Positions 1 to 9,333 of a stretch of DNA of 64,000 nucleotides are shown here, piece by piece. Source of the stretch: Paracoccaceae bacterium Fryx2 (GTDB lineage: Bacteria > Pseudomonadota > Alphaproteobacteria > Rhodobacterales > Rhodobacteraceae). Numbering within the stretch: the first letter of the stretch is position 1; every line of letters begins with the position of its first letter. A program made the translations under genes and the position numbers. The stretch is taken from assembly GCA_032334235.1 (NCBI GenBank), contig JAVSGI010000005.1, positions 186,001-250,000 on the forward strand, written 5' to 3'. The notes under the pieces were generated by a model. It was given only the letters and a program-made list of their open reading frames with translations, was not told the origin of the DNA and did no database searches.

Positions 1-34
1 GCGAGCCAATTCCCATCAGGACCAGAGACACATC

Positions 35-289
35 ATGAGCGACCCCCTCGACAGCTACAACGTCACCGCAGACGAGCTGCGCCAGTTCATCGAACGCTTC
101 GAGCAGCTGGAATCGGAAAAGAAGGATGTGGCCGAACAGCAGAAGGAACTGATGGCCGAAGCCAAGGGCCGCGGTTATGATACAAAGGTGATGAAGAAGG
201 TCGTGGCGCTGCGCAAGCGCAAGCCCGACGACATTGCCGAGGAAGAGTCGATCCTCGAACTTTACAAGGCCGCGCTCGGGATGGCCTGA
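35..289 (+). CDS. gapR: GapR family nucleoid-associated protein (DUF2312)
   Basis: An 84-residue, highly charged, helical protein that matches the GapR/DUF2312 family in length and sequence, including the GYDTKVMKK stretch and the RKRKPDD basic segment near the C-terminus. GapR of Caulobacter binds overtwisted AT-rich DNA ahead of replication and transcription machinery and stimulates type II topoisomerases. No membrane segment or signal peptide is seen. The start is the first ATG, with a purine-rich stretch upstream. It is read as a single gene, and a DUF1992 gene follows after about 110 bp. Family assignment is confident; role in this species is inferred. Confidence 0.9.
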   Translation: MSDPLDSYNVTADELRQFIERFEQLESEKKDVAEQQKELMAEAKGRGYDTKVMKKVVALRKRKPDDIAEEESILELYKAALGMA

Positions 290-401
290 GCGGCTTCGAG
301 CCTTGCAGGGCCGCGCCCGGCATTGCCCGGGCGGCGGCTGAAGGTGCGGGGCAGGGACGGGCCCCGCCCGTGAGGTTGATCCCGTCCGGGGGAGGCGAGA
401 G

Positions 402-734
402 ATGTCCTGGCTGAGCAGTCTTGTCGAACGGCAGATACAGAAGGCGCGGCTGGAGGGCCAGCTTCAGGGGTTGCCCGGGGAGGGCAAGCCCCTGCCCGAA
501 CGTACCGGCGATGCCTTCGTCTCGGCGGGCGAGGCGGCGGGGTTCCGCATCATGGCGCAGGCCGGGGTGCTGCCCGAGGAAATCGTGCTGCGCAAGCAGG
601 TGGCGCTGCAACGCGCCCGCCTGGCAACTATCGAGAACATCGCCGAGCGCAAGGTGGCGTTGGCCGAACTTGCCGGGCTGGAGATGCGCCAGGCGATCGC
701 CGAGGAGGCCCGGCGGCGTTTCATGAAGGAATAG
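402..734 (+). CDS. DUF1992 (DnaJ homologue subfamily C28-like) protein
   Basis: A 110-residue protein whose whole length matches the DUF1992 domain: an N-terminal helix VERQIQKARLEGQ, the LPGEGKPL turn, and the later IVLRKQVALQ helix. The same domain occurs in E. coli YhdN and in vertebrate DNAJC28, where it accompanies a J-domain; no J-domain is present here. The biochemical function is unknown. A GGAGG ribosome site lies 6 nt before the ATG. No transmembrane segment is seen, so it is probably a small cytosolic protein. Confidence 0.8.
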   Translation: MSWLSSLVERQIQKARLEGQLQGLPGEGKPLPERTGDAFVSAGEAAGFRIMAQAGVLPEEIVLRKQVALQRARLATIENIAERKVALAELAGLEMRQAIAEEARRRFMKE

Positions 735-916
735 GCGCAGGGGACCACGCTCTATCGGCCTGCACCAGGGGCCTCGGCGCGGGCGGGGGCTGCCGGATAG
801 TCGCACCGCGCGGACCGGTGCGCGAAACAGGTCTGGCAAACGGCTTTCGGGACAGCATTGCGCCGGACGGTTTGGCAGGGGCGTGGGCGACCGGGGTCGG
901 TCGTGCCGCGCTGCCG

Positions 917-1789
917 TCACGGTGCCAGGAAGGTCACATCCGGGCGGCGGGCGATCAGGGCCACGTCGCGGTCGTAGGTCAGCGTCAGGGCGGCGACCAG
1001 TTCCTCGGTCCAGCCCGGCATTTCCAGTTCCATCTCGATCTGTTCGGGCAGGGCGAACTTGTCGAGGAAGGCCGAGACGACGCGGCGGCGCTGCATCTCG
1101 TTGGCCGGCGGATGCCCTTCCAGATAGGCATTCATCCGGCGGAACCCGTCGGGCGACATGATCGCGGCCAGAAGGTCGTCGTCCTCCTCCAGCCGCAGGC
1201 CGGGCGAATGGCCCGACACGGCGCGCAGCACCTCGGGCCAGATCAGCGGCGTGTCCTCGTCGCACCACACGGTCAGCGGCACGTCGGGGTTGGCGTGGCG
1301 GATCTCGGCGATCAGGTCGGACCAGCGCAGGGTGGCAAGGTCGGCCTCTTCGGTGAATTCGGCATAGCTCTTGCCGCGCTGCTTGGCGAACAGGGCGGGC
1401 AGGAAGGTCGCCGGACTGCGGATGGCGAGGAAGAATTCGGCCTCGATCTGCGGGAAGATCTGGGTGAAGGACCGCATCCGCTCTGCCGCGGCCGGATAGA
1501 GCGTGCGGCGCAGCACGCCCTGCGGAAAGGCCAGAAAACTGTCCCACGACAGGATCAGCCGTTCGGCCACGTCCTCGTCCATGATCTGGTCGAGCACCAG
1601 CGCCTGGGTGTCCTGCGTCGCCGTCATGCCCTTCAGCGTCACCGCGGTGTCGCGCAGCAGGGTGCGGTAGCGCGCGGGCCCCGGCACCACGATGCCCTCT
1701 GCCGCAAGCGCGCCACGGTTCTTCAGCAGGCATCGCAGCAGGCGTTCTTCGTCGGTGCAATGGGCGCCAAGGTGATAGACAATGCGCAT
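917..1789 (-). CDS. hypothetical protein with sulfotransferase-like N-terminus
   Basis: A 290-residue soluble protein. The opening MRIVYHLGAHCTDEERLL resembles the beta strand and phosphosulfate loop region of sulfotransferase-fold proteins (typically HLGAPKTGT), but the Lys/Thr loop is not preserved, so catalytic sulfotransfer is doubtful. An open frame extends 86 codons upstream, but that extension has no coding character, and MRIVYHLG is the natural family start. It is divergent from the ABC permease gene 96 bp away. Function is unknown; the sulfotransferase link is only a fold-level inference. Confidence 0.65.
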   Translation of the reverse strand: MRIVYHLGAHCTDEERLLRCLLKNRGALAAEGIVVPGPARYRTLLRDTAVTLKGMTATQDTQALVLDQIMDEDVAERLILSWDSFLAFPQGVLRRTLYPAAAERMRSFTQIFPQIEAEFFLAIRSPATFLPALFAKQRGKSYAEFTEEADLATLRWSDLIAEIRHANPDVPLTVWCDEDTPLIWPEVLRAVSGHSPGLRLEEDDDLLAAIMSPDGFRRMNAYLEGHPPANEMQRRRVVSAFLDKFALPEQIEMELEMPGWTEELVAALTLTYDRDVALIARRPDVTFLAP

Positions 1790-1885
1790 CGGGGTGTATC
1801 GGTCCGGTCTTGAGGTCAGGCTGTCGGCGCGACTATACGGGCTTTTCTGGACAGTTAAACCGCTTTCCTGTAGTCGGGAATCAGG

Positions 1886-3550
1886 ATGGCCGAGCAAAAC
1901 AGTCAACTGCGAATGTCGGCCCTGCTGGCACATCTGCGCCCCGACGCCTGGTCGCTGGGGGCGGTGCTGATTGCCGCACTGGTGGTCGCGCCGATCCTGT
2001 CGGTGGTGTGGATCGCCTTTCATCCGGTGGAAAACATCTGGCCGCATCTGCTGGCGACGGTGCTGCCGCGCTACATGGCCAATACCGGCGTGCTGATGCT
2101 GGGGGTGGGGGTGCTGACGGCGGTGGTCGGCACCGCCACGGCCTGGCTGGTGGTGATGTACCGCTTTCCGTTCAGCCGGGTGCTGGATGTGGCGCTGCTG
2201 TTGCCGCTCGCGATCCCGGCCTATGTCGGCGCTTATGCGCTGGTCGATTTTCTGGATTATTCCGGGGGGTTGCAGATCTTTCTTCGCGCAACCTTCGGCT
2301 GGGAATCATCGCGCGACTACTGGTTCCCCGAGGTGCGCTCGCGCGCGGCGGCGGTGGTGGTGCTGGCGGCGGCGCTGTATCCCTATGTCTATCTGCTGGC
2401 GCGTTCGGCATTCCGCGAACAGTCGGGCAGTTCGTGCGAGGTGGCGCGCGCGCTGGGCAGCGGCCCGTGGGGCCTGTTCTGGCGGGTCGGCCTGCCGCTG
2501 GCGCGGCCTTCGATCGCGGCGGGCGTGGCGCTGGCGCTGATGGAAACCGTGGCCGATTTCGGCACGGTCGAACATTTCGGGGTGCAGACGCTGACGACTG
2601 GGATATTTTCGGTGTGGCTGACCGGCAGCAATGCCGGGGGCGCGGCGCAGATCGCCTGCGTCATGCTGAGCGTCGTGGTGCTGCTGATCGGGGTCGAGCG
2701 TTTCAGCCGCCGCAACGCCCGCCACCACCGCCCCGCCCGCCAGAGCCGCCCGGTAGAGGCCGCCCTGCTGACCGGCTGGCGTGGCTGGGTGGCGACGGCG
2801 GCGTGCCTCGTGCCGTTCGGGCTGGGTTTCGTGCTGCCGGTCGCGGTGATGGGGGCCCATGCTTTGCGCAACCCGCAGGCATGGGTGTCGCCGGGATTGT
2901 TCAAGGCGCTGGGCAACACGCTGACGGTTGGCGGCACGGCGGCGGTGCTGACCGTGGCGGGGGCGCTGTTCCTGGTTTACGGGGTGCGGCTGGCCGGGCG
3001 GGGGCTGCCGCGTCTGGTGCTGCCGGTCACCACCATCGGCTATGCGGCGCCGGGTGCGGTGCTGGCGGTGGGCCTGCTGATCCCGCTGGCGGCGCTGGAT
3101 CACCGGGTGGCCGACGCGATCCAGGCCGTCACGGGCACCGACCCCGGCCTGCTGCTGACCGGCACCTCGGCGGCGATCGTGCTGGCCTATGTGGTGCGGT
3201 TCTTCGGCATCGCGCAGGGGGCGGTGGATGCCGCCTTCGGCCGCATCTCGCCAAGCCTGCCGATGGCGGCGCGGTCGCTGGGGCGCGGGCCGGGGGGGGC
3301 GCTGGCGGCTGTCTACCTGCCGCTGATGCGCGGGTCGGTCGCCACGGCGCTGCTGGTGGTGTTCGTCGATTGCGTCAAGGAACTGCCCGCCACGCTGCTG
3401 CTCCGCCCGTTCAACTTCAACACCCTCGCCACACGGGTGCATGAACAGGCGAGCCTCGAACGGCTGGGCGAGGCCGCCCCCGCCGCGCTGCTGGTGATGC
3501 TGGTCGGCCTGGCCGCCGTGGCGCTGCTGGCCCGCGCCAATCGCGCCTGA
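1886..3550 (+). CDS. iron(III)-type ABC transporter permease (FbpB-like)
   Basis: A 554-residue polytopic inner-membrane protein with about 12 hydrophobic segments in two homologous halves, each a binding-protein-dependent transport domain, as in FbpB/SfuB ferric iron permeases. Each half carries the EAA loop that contacts the ATPase, for example around CEVARALGSGPWG in the first half and MAARSLGRGPGG in the second. No ATPase or periplasmic binding protein gene lies next to it, so its partners must be encoded elsewhere. tRNA-Thr follows 42 bp downstream. The iron substrate is inferred from family resemblance; thiamine or sulfate permeases of the same architecture are alternatives. Confidence 0.85.
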   Translation: MAEQNSQLRMSALLAHLRPDAWSLGAVLIAALVVAPILSVVWIAFHPVENIWPHLLATVLPRYMANTGVLMLGVGVLTAVVGTATAWLVVMYRFPFSRVLDVALLLPLAIPAYVGAYALVDFLDYSGGLQIFLRATFGWESSRDYWFPEVRSRAAAVVVLAAALYPYVYLLARSAFREQSGSSCEVARALGSGPWGLFWRVGLPLARPSIAAGVALALMETVADFGTVEHFGVQTLTTGIFSVWLTGSNAGGAAQIACVMLSVVVLLIGVERFSRRNARHHRPARQSRPVEAALLTGWRGWVATAACLVPFGLGFVLPVAVMGAHALRNPQAWVSPGLFKALGNTLTVGGTAAVLTVAGALFLVYGVRLAGRGLPRLVLPVTTIGYAAPGAVLAVGLLIPLAALDHRVADAIQAVTGTDPGLLLTGTSAAIVLAYVVRFFGIAQGAVDAAFGRISPSLPMAARSLGRGPGGALAAVYLPLMRGSVATALLVVFVDCVKELPATLLLRPFNFNTLATRVHEQASLERLGEAAPAALLVMLVGLAAVALLARANRA

Positions 3551-3592
3551 GGGCTTGCACGACGCCGCGCTCCCGGCTATTGAGCGCGCGAT

Positions 3593-3668
3593 GCCCCTAT
3601 AGCTCAGTTGGTAGAGCATCTGATTTGTAATCAGAGGGTCGGGAGTTCGAGTCTCTCTGGGGGCACCA
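3593..3668 (+). tRNA. tRNA-Thr (anticodon TGT)
   Basis: A full cloverleaf can be drawn. The 7-bp acceptor stem pairs GCCCCTA with TGGGGGC. The D-arm contains AGCTCAGTTGGTAGAGC. The anticodon stem TCTGA/TCAGA flanks the loop TTTGTAA, giving anticodon TGT (Thr, ACA codons), and a GTTCGAGTC-type T-arm follows. The discriminator A and an encoded CCA close the gene. It lies between the ABC permease and the protease/STAND accessory cluster. Confidence 0.97.
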
Positions 3669-3867
3669 ATCCGGCTTTTGGCGTGATGGCGGCCTTGCCG
3701 TTTCCGGCCGCTTCCGTCGGCCGGACCCGACCGCATGGCTACGATTCGGGGATCGGATTATACTGTGCTGCGCAGCCTCCGGTGCCGCCTGCCCGTCAGG
3801 ATCGAGCCCCGGCCGCAGCGCATTCAATGCAAGGCAGATTCATCCAAAATGGGCAGGGAGGGGCATC

Positions 3868-5814
3868 ATGCTCACAGAGACCGTGGCGGAGGCGCAGGCT
3901 ACCGGGCTTGACGCCGTGCAGTTCGAGCAATTCGAGGCCATTCTGGCCCACCGCGAGCAGGAAGAGATCACCGCCGAACTGGACGCCGAGGCGGCGGCCG
4001 AGGGTGTGTTCGGTGCCGCAGCGGGGGCGGCCGGCGATGCGGCGGCGTCGCGGGTCGGGGCGGCGGCGCTCCGGCTGATCGTCGATCACGAGACCGGCGG
4101 CCGGGCGTTCTATGAACAGGTGATCAAGAGCCGCCCGATCTGGCCCAGGGCCTCGTCGGGCATCACCATCGGCTTCGGCTACGATCTGGGCTATGTGACG
4201 CGCGACGCGTTCCGCTCCGACTGGGCGGATCTGCTGGGCGGTTTGCCCGGTGCCGACCGTGCGGCGCTGGAAGGCTGCGTCGGCTTTCACAGCGGCAAGG
4301 ATACGGCGGCGACGATGCAGGGGCTGCTGGCCGGGGTGCGCCACATCACCATTGGCTGGGCGCCCTCGGAAGCGGTGTTCAGGGCGCGGACCCTGCCCAA
4401 GTTCGCGCTGAGCACGCAGGGGGCGCTGCCCAACACCGGGCTGCTGAACGGTGACTGTTTCGGGGTTCTGGTGTCGCTGACCTTCAATCGCGGCGCGTCC
4501 TATTCCCGGGCGCACAACCCGGCGACCGACCCGAAAGACCGCTTCCGCGAGATGCGGGCGATCAAGGCTGCGATGGTGGCGCGCCGGTTCGACGAGGTTC
4601 CGGCGCTGCTGAAGGCGATGATCCGGCTCTGGGTCGGGACGGCGGTGGAAACCGGGCTGAAGCGCCGCCGCAACGACGAGGCCGCCCGTCACCTGTCTTG
4701 CCCTGTCACGGGTTCCTGGCGCCGCCGAGTCATCTGCCTTTCGCGCCCTGCGGCGTCACCGGGCCGCGACCGAAAGCACCAGCGGCTCCGCGTCCACCCC
4801 GGCGCCCGACAGGTGCAGCCGGTAGTGGCCCGGCTCGTCGATTCCCGGCAGGTTGACGCGCAGGTGCGTCAGGTCGGCCCCGGAAAATCCGAGCGCGGCC
4901 AGAAGCTGCGGCGGGGCCAGGGCCGTGCCCGCGTCGTCGATCCGTTCGGCGCGGATGTCGGCGCGGAACTCGGCCAGCGGGGCGTCTGGCACCAGCACCA
5001 GCTCGATCGGCATCCCCGCCTCCTGCACCGGGGCGTCAAGCGACATGGCGATCCCGATGATCCCGACCCGTTCCACTGCCGGAACCGCCGGCCCGCCCAG
5101 CAGGCGCGAGAACACCGACAGGAACGGTCGCCCGGTAAAGACCGAGGCATGTTCGTTGACCACCGTCTGTTTCTGCCCCGACCGGGGCAGGGCGCTCCAC
5201 ATCGGCACGGTGCCGTCGCCCGCGTCGGGGGTGCGGGTCAGCACCATCCTGGCGGGGTCGATCTTGCCTGCGGCATCGACCACCACGTTGACCCGTGTCA
5301 CCGTCTTGTGCCCGGTGCCCGCAAAGTAGAAATACCGGCAGGTGTCGGGCGGGGTGCCGGCCGCCAGCGTATCGTGCAGCCAGCGCCTGCGGTCGAGCAG
5401 GGCCGGGCTGAGGCCCAGTCGCGCGGCTTCGGCCGGGTCGAAGATGTCGATCGCGCGCAGGCGGTCGTCGCTCTGGTTCCAGCAGGCATCCTCGCCGGGC
5501 GAAGGCAGCAGCTGGTAGCCCGAGGGATAGCGTGTGTCGGCGGCGATCCGGCGGAAGTCGGCCGCCGAAACGCCCAGCGTGCTGTCCAGCCCCAGCACCC
5601 GCGCCAGCGCCAGCGGCGCGCCAAGGTGCGGCGTGGCCAGCGAGGCAAAGAGGTCGATGTTGCCGAACCACGGCCGGGCGCGGAAGGTTTCCGGCTCCAG
5701 CACCAGCCGCGATACCAGCCCGCCCATCGAATGGGCGATCAGGTGGATGGTGGTCGCCCCCTCGGCATGAACCTGGTCCAGCGCCGCCGCCAGCGTGGCC
5801 GCGGTGGTTTCTAG
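3868..5814 (+). CDS. GH24 (T4 lysozyme-like) muramidase with long antisense 3' extension
   Basis: Residues about 65-275 look like a phage-type lysozyme. Glu75 lies in LIVDHETGGRAFYE, followed by the TIGFGYDLG turn (about 100-108), SLTFNRG (about 203-209) and GLKRRRNDEAARHL (about 263-276), which match the catalytic Glu, the TIGxG motif and the C-terminal helices of glycoside hydrolase family 24. Such enzymes cleave the glycan strands of peptidoglycan. No signal peptide is visible. The frame does not stop after the conserved domain: it runs about 370 codons further, antisense to the lipase gene, giving an Arg/Gly-rich tail of low protein character. Either the natural stop is missing or the protein carries a junk tail. 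It converges on the four-gene protease/STAND operon. Confidence 0.55.
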   Translation: MLTETVAEAQATGLDAVQFEQFEAILAHREQEEITAELDAEAAAEGVFGAAAGAAGDAAASRVGAAALRLIVDHETGGRAFYEQVIKSRPIWPRASSGITIGFGYDLGYVTRDAFRSDWADLLGGLPGADRAALEGCVGFHSGKDTAATMQGLLAGVRHITIGWAPSEAVFRARTLPKFALSTQGALPNTGLLNGDCFGVLVSLTFNRGASYSRAHNPATDPKDRFREMRAIKAAMVARRFDEVPALLKAMIRLWVGTAVETGLKRRRNDEAARHLSCPVTGSWRRRVICLSRPAASPGRDRKHQRLRVHPGARQVQPVVARLVDSRQVDAQVRQVGPGKSERGQKLRRGQGRARVVDPFGADVGAELGQRGVWHQHQLDRHPRLLHRGVKRHGDPDDPDPFHCRNRRPAQQAREHRQERSPGKDRGMFVDHRLFLPRPGQGAPHRHGAVARVGGAGQHHPGGVDLACGIDHHVDPCHRLVPGARKVEIPAGVGRGAGRQRIVQPAPAVEQGRAEAQSRGFGRVEDVDRAQAVVALVPAGILAGRRQQLVARGIACVGGDPAEVGRRNAQRAVQPQHPRQRQRRAKVRRGQRGKEVDVAEPRPGAEGFRLQHQPRYQPAHRMGDQVDGGRPLGMNLVQRRRQRGRGGF

Positions 5815-6093
5815 GTCAAGCCGCCAGTCGTAGGCAAAGACATGCAGCCGCTTGGCGGCACCCTGCGACGTGAAGCCCAGCTTGCCGATGTCGCGCAGGA
5901 TCGAGCCATAGACGTTGAAACAGGTCGCGACCGACTGGATGATGCCGCCGTGGCGCGTGTCGGCGGCCAGCAGCTTGTCGGTGCGGCGGTAACCGAAGAT
6001 CGTTTCAGCCGGGGTCGGCGGCCAGACCTCCTCGCCATTGGCGGTGACGAGCTTGCTTCCCATGATACCCGGGATGAAGACGACGGCTTCCAT
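4756..6093 (-). CDS. LCAT-like alpha/beta-hydrolase (phospholipase/acyltransferase family)
   Basis: A 445-residue protein with the alpha/beta-hydrolase triad of the lecithin:cholesterol acyltransferase family. The oxyanion segment FIPGIMGSKL (6-15) comes first, then the nucleophile elbow AHSMGG with Ser122, Asp293 in GDGTVP and His315 in NEHASVF. The YDWRLD motif (88-93) is typical of LCAT-like lipases. A C-terminal segment of about 110 residues looks like an added beta domain. There is no signal peptide, so a cytosolic lipase acting on the inner leaflet is plausible. An AGGAG ribosome site lies 7 nt before the ATG. It is the last gene of the operon, 18 bp after the STAND gene, which suggests it is an effector of that system. 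Confidence 0.8.
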   Translation of the reverse strand: MEAVVFIPGIMGSKLVTANGEEVWPPTPAETIFGYRRTDKLLAADTRHGGIIQSVATCFNVYGSILRDIGKLGFTSQGAAKRLHVFAYDWRLDLETTAATLAAALDQVHAEGATTIHLIAHSMGGLVSRLVLEPETFRARPWFGNIDLFASLATPHLGAPLALARVLGLDSTLGVSAADFRRIAADTRYPSGYQLLPSPGEDACWNQSDDRLRAIDIFDPAEAARLGLSPALLDRRRWLHDTLAAGTPPDTCRYFYFAGTGHKTVTRVNVVVDAAGKIDPARMVLTRTPDAGDGTVPMWSALPRSGQKQTVVNEHASVFTGRPFLSVFSRLLGGPAVPAVERVGIIGIAMSLDAPVQEAGMPIELVLVPDAPLAEFRADIRAERIDDAGTALAPPQLLAALGFSGADLTHLRVNLPGIDEPGHYRLHLSGAGVDAEPLVLSVAAR

Positions 6094-6111
6094 TTCGGTT
6101 CTCCTTGATGG

Positions 6112-9100
6112 CTACGCGGCCTTTGCGGTTGCGGTCTGGGGGTCGAGCAGCGCCTGCCAGCGGGCAAGGGCGGCGGCGGTATCGGTCAGGCGGCGGGCCG
6201 GGCCGACGGCGGTCGCGTGGCGGGCGGCGGTCTGGAGCAGCGCCCCGAGACAGCCGGAACGGTCGGCGAACTCGACCACCGTGGCCCAGAAGGCCAAACC
6301 GCCCCGCAGGGCGGCGGCGGCAATCGCCCGCGGGGCATTGGCCGAGGGCGGCCAGGGCCAGCGGTGGGCGAAGTCGGCAAACACCGCCTCGGCGGCGGCA
6401 GAGTCCACCGCGTCGGCCAGCGCATGGCGCGCCGCGCCGTGCAGGTCCTGGGAACTGGCGCGCAGCCGCTGCCACAGGGCCTCGGTGGCAACCCGGCGCG
6501 GATCGAACAGGCCGTCCTCCTGCGCCTGCCGTGCCCAGTCGCGTGCGACCGGGCCCATCAGCCGGATCATCTGGGCCACCGCTGCGGGCACCTGGTCGCC
6601 GCCACGCGACCCGGGGCGGGGAGCGGGAAGGGCGGCAAGGTCTGGCATCAGGCTGCCCAGCGGGGTCGCAACCGGCCAGACCGGCGCTTCCGGCCCGGCG
6701 TCGAAGCGCAGATGATCGGGGGTCAGCGCCACCAGTTCCGGCCCATTGCCTTCGCCCAGCGCGCGCAGCAGCAGCACGACATGGCCCAGATCCATTGCCC
6801 GCGCACCGGCCATGTCGTGCCGCGCCTTGCCCATCGCACCGATCGCAGACAGCACGGCGGAATGTTCCGGCACGCCGCTGCGCCCCAGCGCGCGATGCGC
6901 CATCAGCGCCCGTTTCATCGCGGCGGTTATGGCGCCATGAAACTCGGCCGACGCGCTGGAATAGCTGCTGCCGCCCTGGCCGAAATGGGCATTCAGCAGC
7001 GACTCCAGCGCCGCCGTGGCGGCATCGAAGGCCTCGGCCGGGCGGTCGGCCAGCAGGTGCGCCGTGGCAAGGGGGATCAGGTCTTTCGCATCCGGCGGCG
7101 GGCCGGGCCGCGTCCCCATGACAACCGCCGACCATTCGGCCCGGTCGATCCGCGCCTGCACCACCCAGCCATCGGCCGCGTGGTCCTGCGGTTCGACCCC
7201 GTTCAGCAGGGCAAGGGCGGCGGCCGGGCGGTCGGCTGCGACCAGTTCCCAGCCGCGCCGGTCCAGAAAGCGCGCCCGGTCCGGTCCGGCAAGGTGGCGC
7301 GCCAGATGATCCGACACCGGACGGTCGGCGGCGATCAGCAGGGCGGCCTGCACCGGGTCGGGAAAATCCGCGATGTCGCGGTCGAAGCGTTTGGCAAGGT
7401 CGAGCCGGGCCGCGGCGCTTTCGGGCAGGTGGCCCTGCATGATGCGGTGATACAGCGCCTCCTGCTTCGAGCGCGCGGCGTCGATCCCGGGTTCCCGCCC
7501 GGCGTCATAATGCGCGATGGCGGCCCGATGCACGGCCTCGGCCCGCTCCTGCATCCTGGCATCCAGCGTGATCAGGCGCAGCATGGTGCGGCGCAGCTCG
7601 CGCCGGTGCTGCGCCTCGACCCCGGGGACATTTTCGCTGACCAGCCAGTGTTCGGCCACCAGCGCCTGATACATCGTCGTCGCCTCGGCATCGGTGATGG
7701 CGCCGAAACCGCAGTTCGGTGCCAGCACGTCGCGGATCAGCGTCGGCGTGACCCGCCGCAGCACAAGGCCGGGATGGGCCAGCGCCCGGACCCGCTCGTT
7801 CCTGATATGGTTCAGGATGCGGCCATACAGCACCCCCTGGACGATCTGCTCCCGGGGCAGGCCGGTGCTGCCGGTGCCGGTGCCCGACGGCGTTTCATCG
7901 GCCATGCCGACCAGCTTTGCAACGTCGATGCCGTCGGGGCCGGAGACGAGCCGCGCGAGAAACTGCAGCACCAGCGGGTTGCGCGGAAAGGCCGCCGCCA
8001 GCCGTTCGGCGTCGTCGGCGCCAAGCCCGCCCCGGTCGCGCAGGATTCCGGCCGCCGAGTCCGGGTCAAGCTCGTCCAGCGTCATCACCTCTGCCGCGAA
8101 GAACGGCGCCTTGTTGGCCTCGGAAATGCCGCGCCCCGCCATGATCACGCGCAGGCCCGACAGACCGGCCTGCGCCAGCATCCGCAGCCAGTTGCGGATC
8201 GCTTCGGCAGCGCCCATGTCCTGATCTTCGGGGCTGCGGTAGGCCAGCGCCTCTTCCAGCGTGTCGAGAACCAGCAGGATGGGGCGGTCAAGCTGGCCCT
8301 GATCGAGCATCGCGCTGCCGATCCGGTAGATGGCCTCGGAAACCGAGCGGTAGCCGGTCGAGCGGGTCGCGGCCTTGACCATTTGCGACGCAATGCCGCC
8401 GGACCGAGTCTCGCGCCGCATGTCGGCAAAGGGGGCATCAAGCGCGGGCATCTGCAAGGCAAGCTGGCGGGTGAATTCGAAGGTCAGTTCCAGCGGGTCG
8501 GCCCCGGCCAGCACCCGCCGGTCGAAATCTATCCGCACGATCAGCCAAGGCGGCACGCTGCGCCTGCGGCGGACCGAATCGGCAAAGCGCGCCAGCAGCG
8601 CCGACTTGCCCGCCCCGCCTTCGGCCGAAATGGCAAAGATCGGCGGCGGATCGGCGGCCGGGTCGGTTCGGGCAAGGAAGTCCGACAGGCGCCCGCGTTC
8701 GTCCTTCCGCCCGCGGAACCCCGCGATCAGCGGTGCCTCGGCCGCGCGCATGGCGCGCAGCGCCGCCTCGCGCCGCAGGTCGGCGGCGGCGCCGGTCAGG
8801 GTGGCGGGCCAGCCCTCGGGATGCGCCTTGAACCATTCCGCTGCCTGAAGCCGTGTTTCCAGTTGCGGCAAACTCAGCGCCACCGGCGGGGTGGGAATGC
8901 CGTCGTTCAGCGTCTCGGCCAGCAGGTCGCGCAGCGCCTTGCCCAGCGGGTCTAGGGGGCGCGCAGGCATCGCGGCCAGCGCCGTCGCCAGCGTGCCGTC
9001 ATCGCGCAAGGCCGCCAGAGCCTGCATCCGGTGGCTGATCTGCAGCGTCCAGACCAGCCGCCCCTGCTGCGTCACGGTTTCGCTCAGGGGGCCCAGCACC

Positions 9101-9330
9101 TGCGTGGCGCCCTGCGGAATGTCGCGGTCGGCGGTTGAAAAGCGGCCGCGCAGGGCGGCAGAGGCGATGGTGGCGGCCTCGAAGGCGTCATCGGTCGCCG
9201 TCGCCGTATCCCCGGCCGCGTCGCCCGAAGGGCTTTCCACCGCCCGCCGCGCATCGGCAAGTGCCGCCGGGTCGGGCAGGTCGGCCTCCAGCAGGTCGAG
9301 CAGTCGGCGGCGCGGATCGTCGATCTCCAT
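6112..9330 (-). CDS. large STAND-type P-loop NTPase
   Basis: A 1072-residue protein. An N-terminal region of about 200 residues precedes an NTPase module with a Walker A GGAGKSAL (about 238-245), a Walker B LLVLDTLEE (about 352-360) and a later VIMAGRG strand. The roughly 600 C-terminal residues are Ala/Leu-rich and helical, as in the repeat sensor arms of STAND ATPases. STAND proteins of bacteria (Avs, NACHT and related) oligomerise on sensing a trigger and activate effectors. It sits 3 bp after the protease-STAND gene and 18 bp before the lipase gene. A role as sensor or hub is inferred from architecture and neighbours. Confidence 0.8.
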   Translation of the reverse strand: MEIDDPRRRLLDLLEADLPDPAALADARRAVESPSGDAAGDTATATDDAFEAATIASAALRGRFSTADRDIPQGATQVLGPLSETVTQQGRLVWTLQISHRMQALAALRDDGTLATALAAMPARPLDPLGKALRDLLAETLNDGIPTPPVALSLPQLETRLQAAEWFKAHPEGWPATLTGAAADLRREAALRAMRAAEAPLIAGFRGRKDERGRLSDFLARTDPAADPPPIFAISAEGGAGKSALLARFADSVRRRRSVPPWLIVRIDFDRRVLAGADPLELTFEFTRQLALQMPALDAPFADMRRETRSGGIASQMVKAATRSTGYRSVSEAIYRIGSAMLDQGQLDRPILLVLDTLEEALAYRSPEDQDMGAAEAIRNWLRMLAQAGLSGLRVIMAGRGISEANKAPFFAAEVMTLDELDPDSAAGILRDRGGLGADDAERLAAAFPRNPLVLQFLARLVSGPDGIDVAKLVGMADETPSGTGTGSTGLPREQIVQGVLYGRILNHIRNERVRALAHPGLVLRRVTPTLIRDVLAPNCGFGAITDAEATTMYQALVAEHWLVSENVPGVEAQHRRELRRTMLRLITLDARMQERAEAVHRAAIAHYDAGREPGIDAARSKQEALYHRIMQGHLPESAAARLDLAKRFDRDIADFPDPVQAALLIAADRPVSDHLARHLAGPDRARFLDRRGWELVAADRPAAALALLNGVEPQDHAADGWVVQARIDRAEWSAVVMGTRPGPPPDAKDLIPLATAHLLADRPAEAFDAATAALESLLNAHFGQGGSSYSSASAEFHGAITAAMKRALMAHRALGRSGVPEHSAVLSAIGAMGKARHDMAGARAMDLGHVVLLLRALGEGNGPELVALTPDHLRFDAGPEAPVWPVATPLGSLMPDLAALPAPRPGSRGGDQVPAAVAQMIRLMGPVARDWARQAQEDGLFDPRRVATEALWQRLRASSQDLHGAARHALADAVDSAAAEAVFADFAHRWPWPPSANAPRAIAAAALRGGLAFWATVVEFADRSGCLGALLQTAARHATAVGPARRLTDTAAALARWQALLDPQTATAKAA

Positions 9331-9333
9331 CCC

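Noticed and set aside
3796-4692. Leftward open frame of 298 codons opposite the GH24 domain
   Set aside because: Arg/Pro/His-rich translation with no family resemblance; the rightward frame shows clear lysozyme motifs.
6217-8955. Rightward 912-codon frame opposite the STAND gene
   Set aside because: Antisense to well-formed Walker motifs; composition (Gln, Gly, Arg, His) typical of GC-rich shadow frames.
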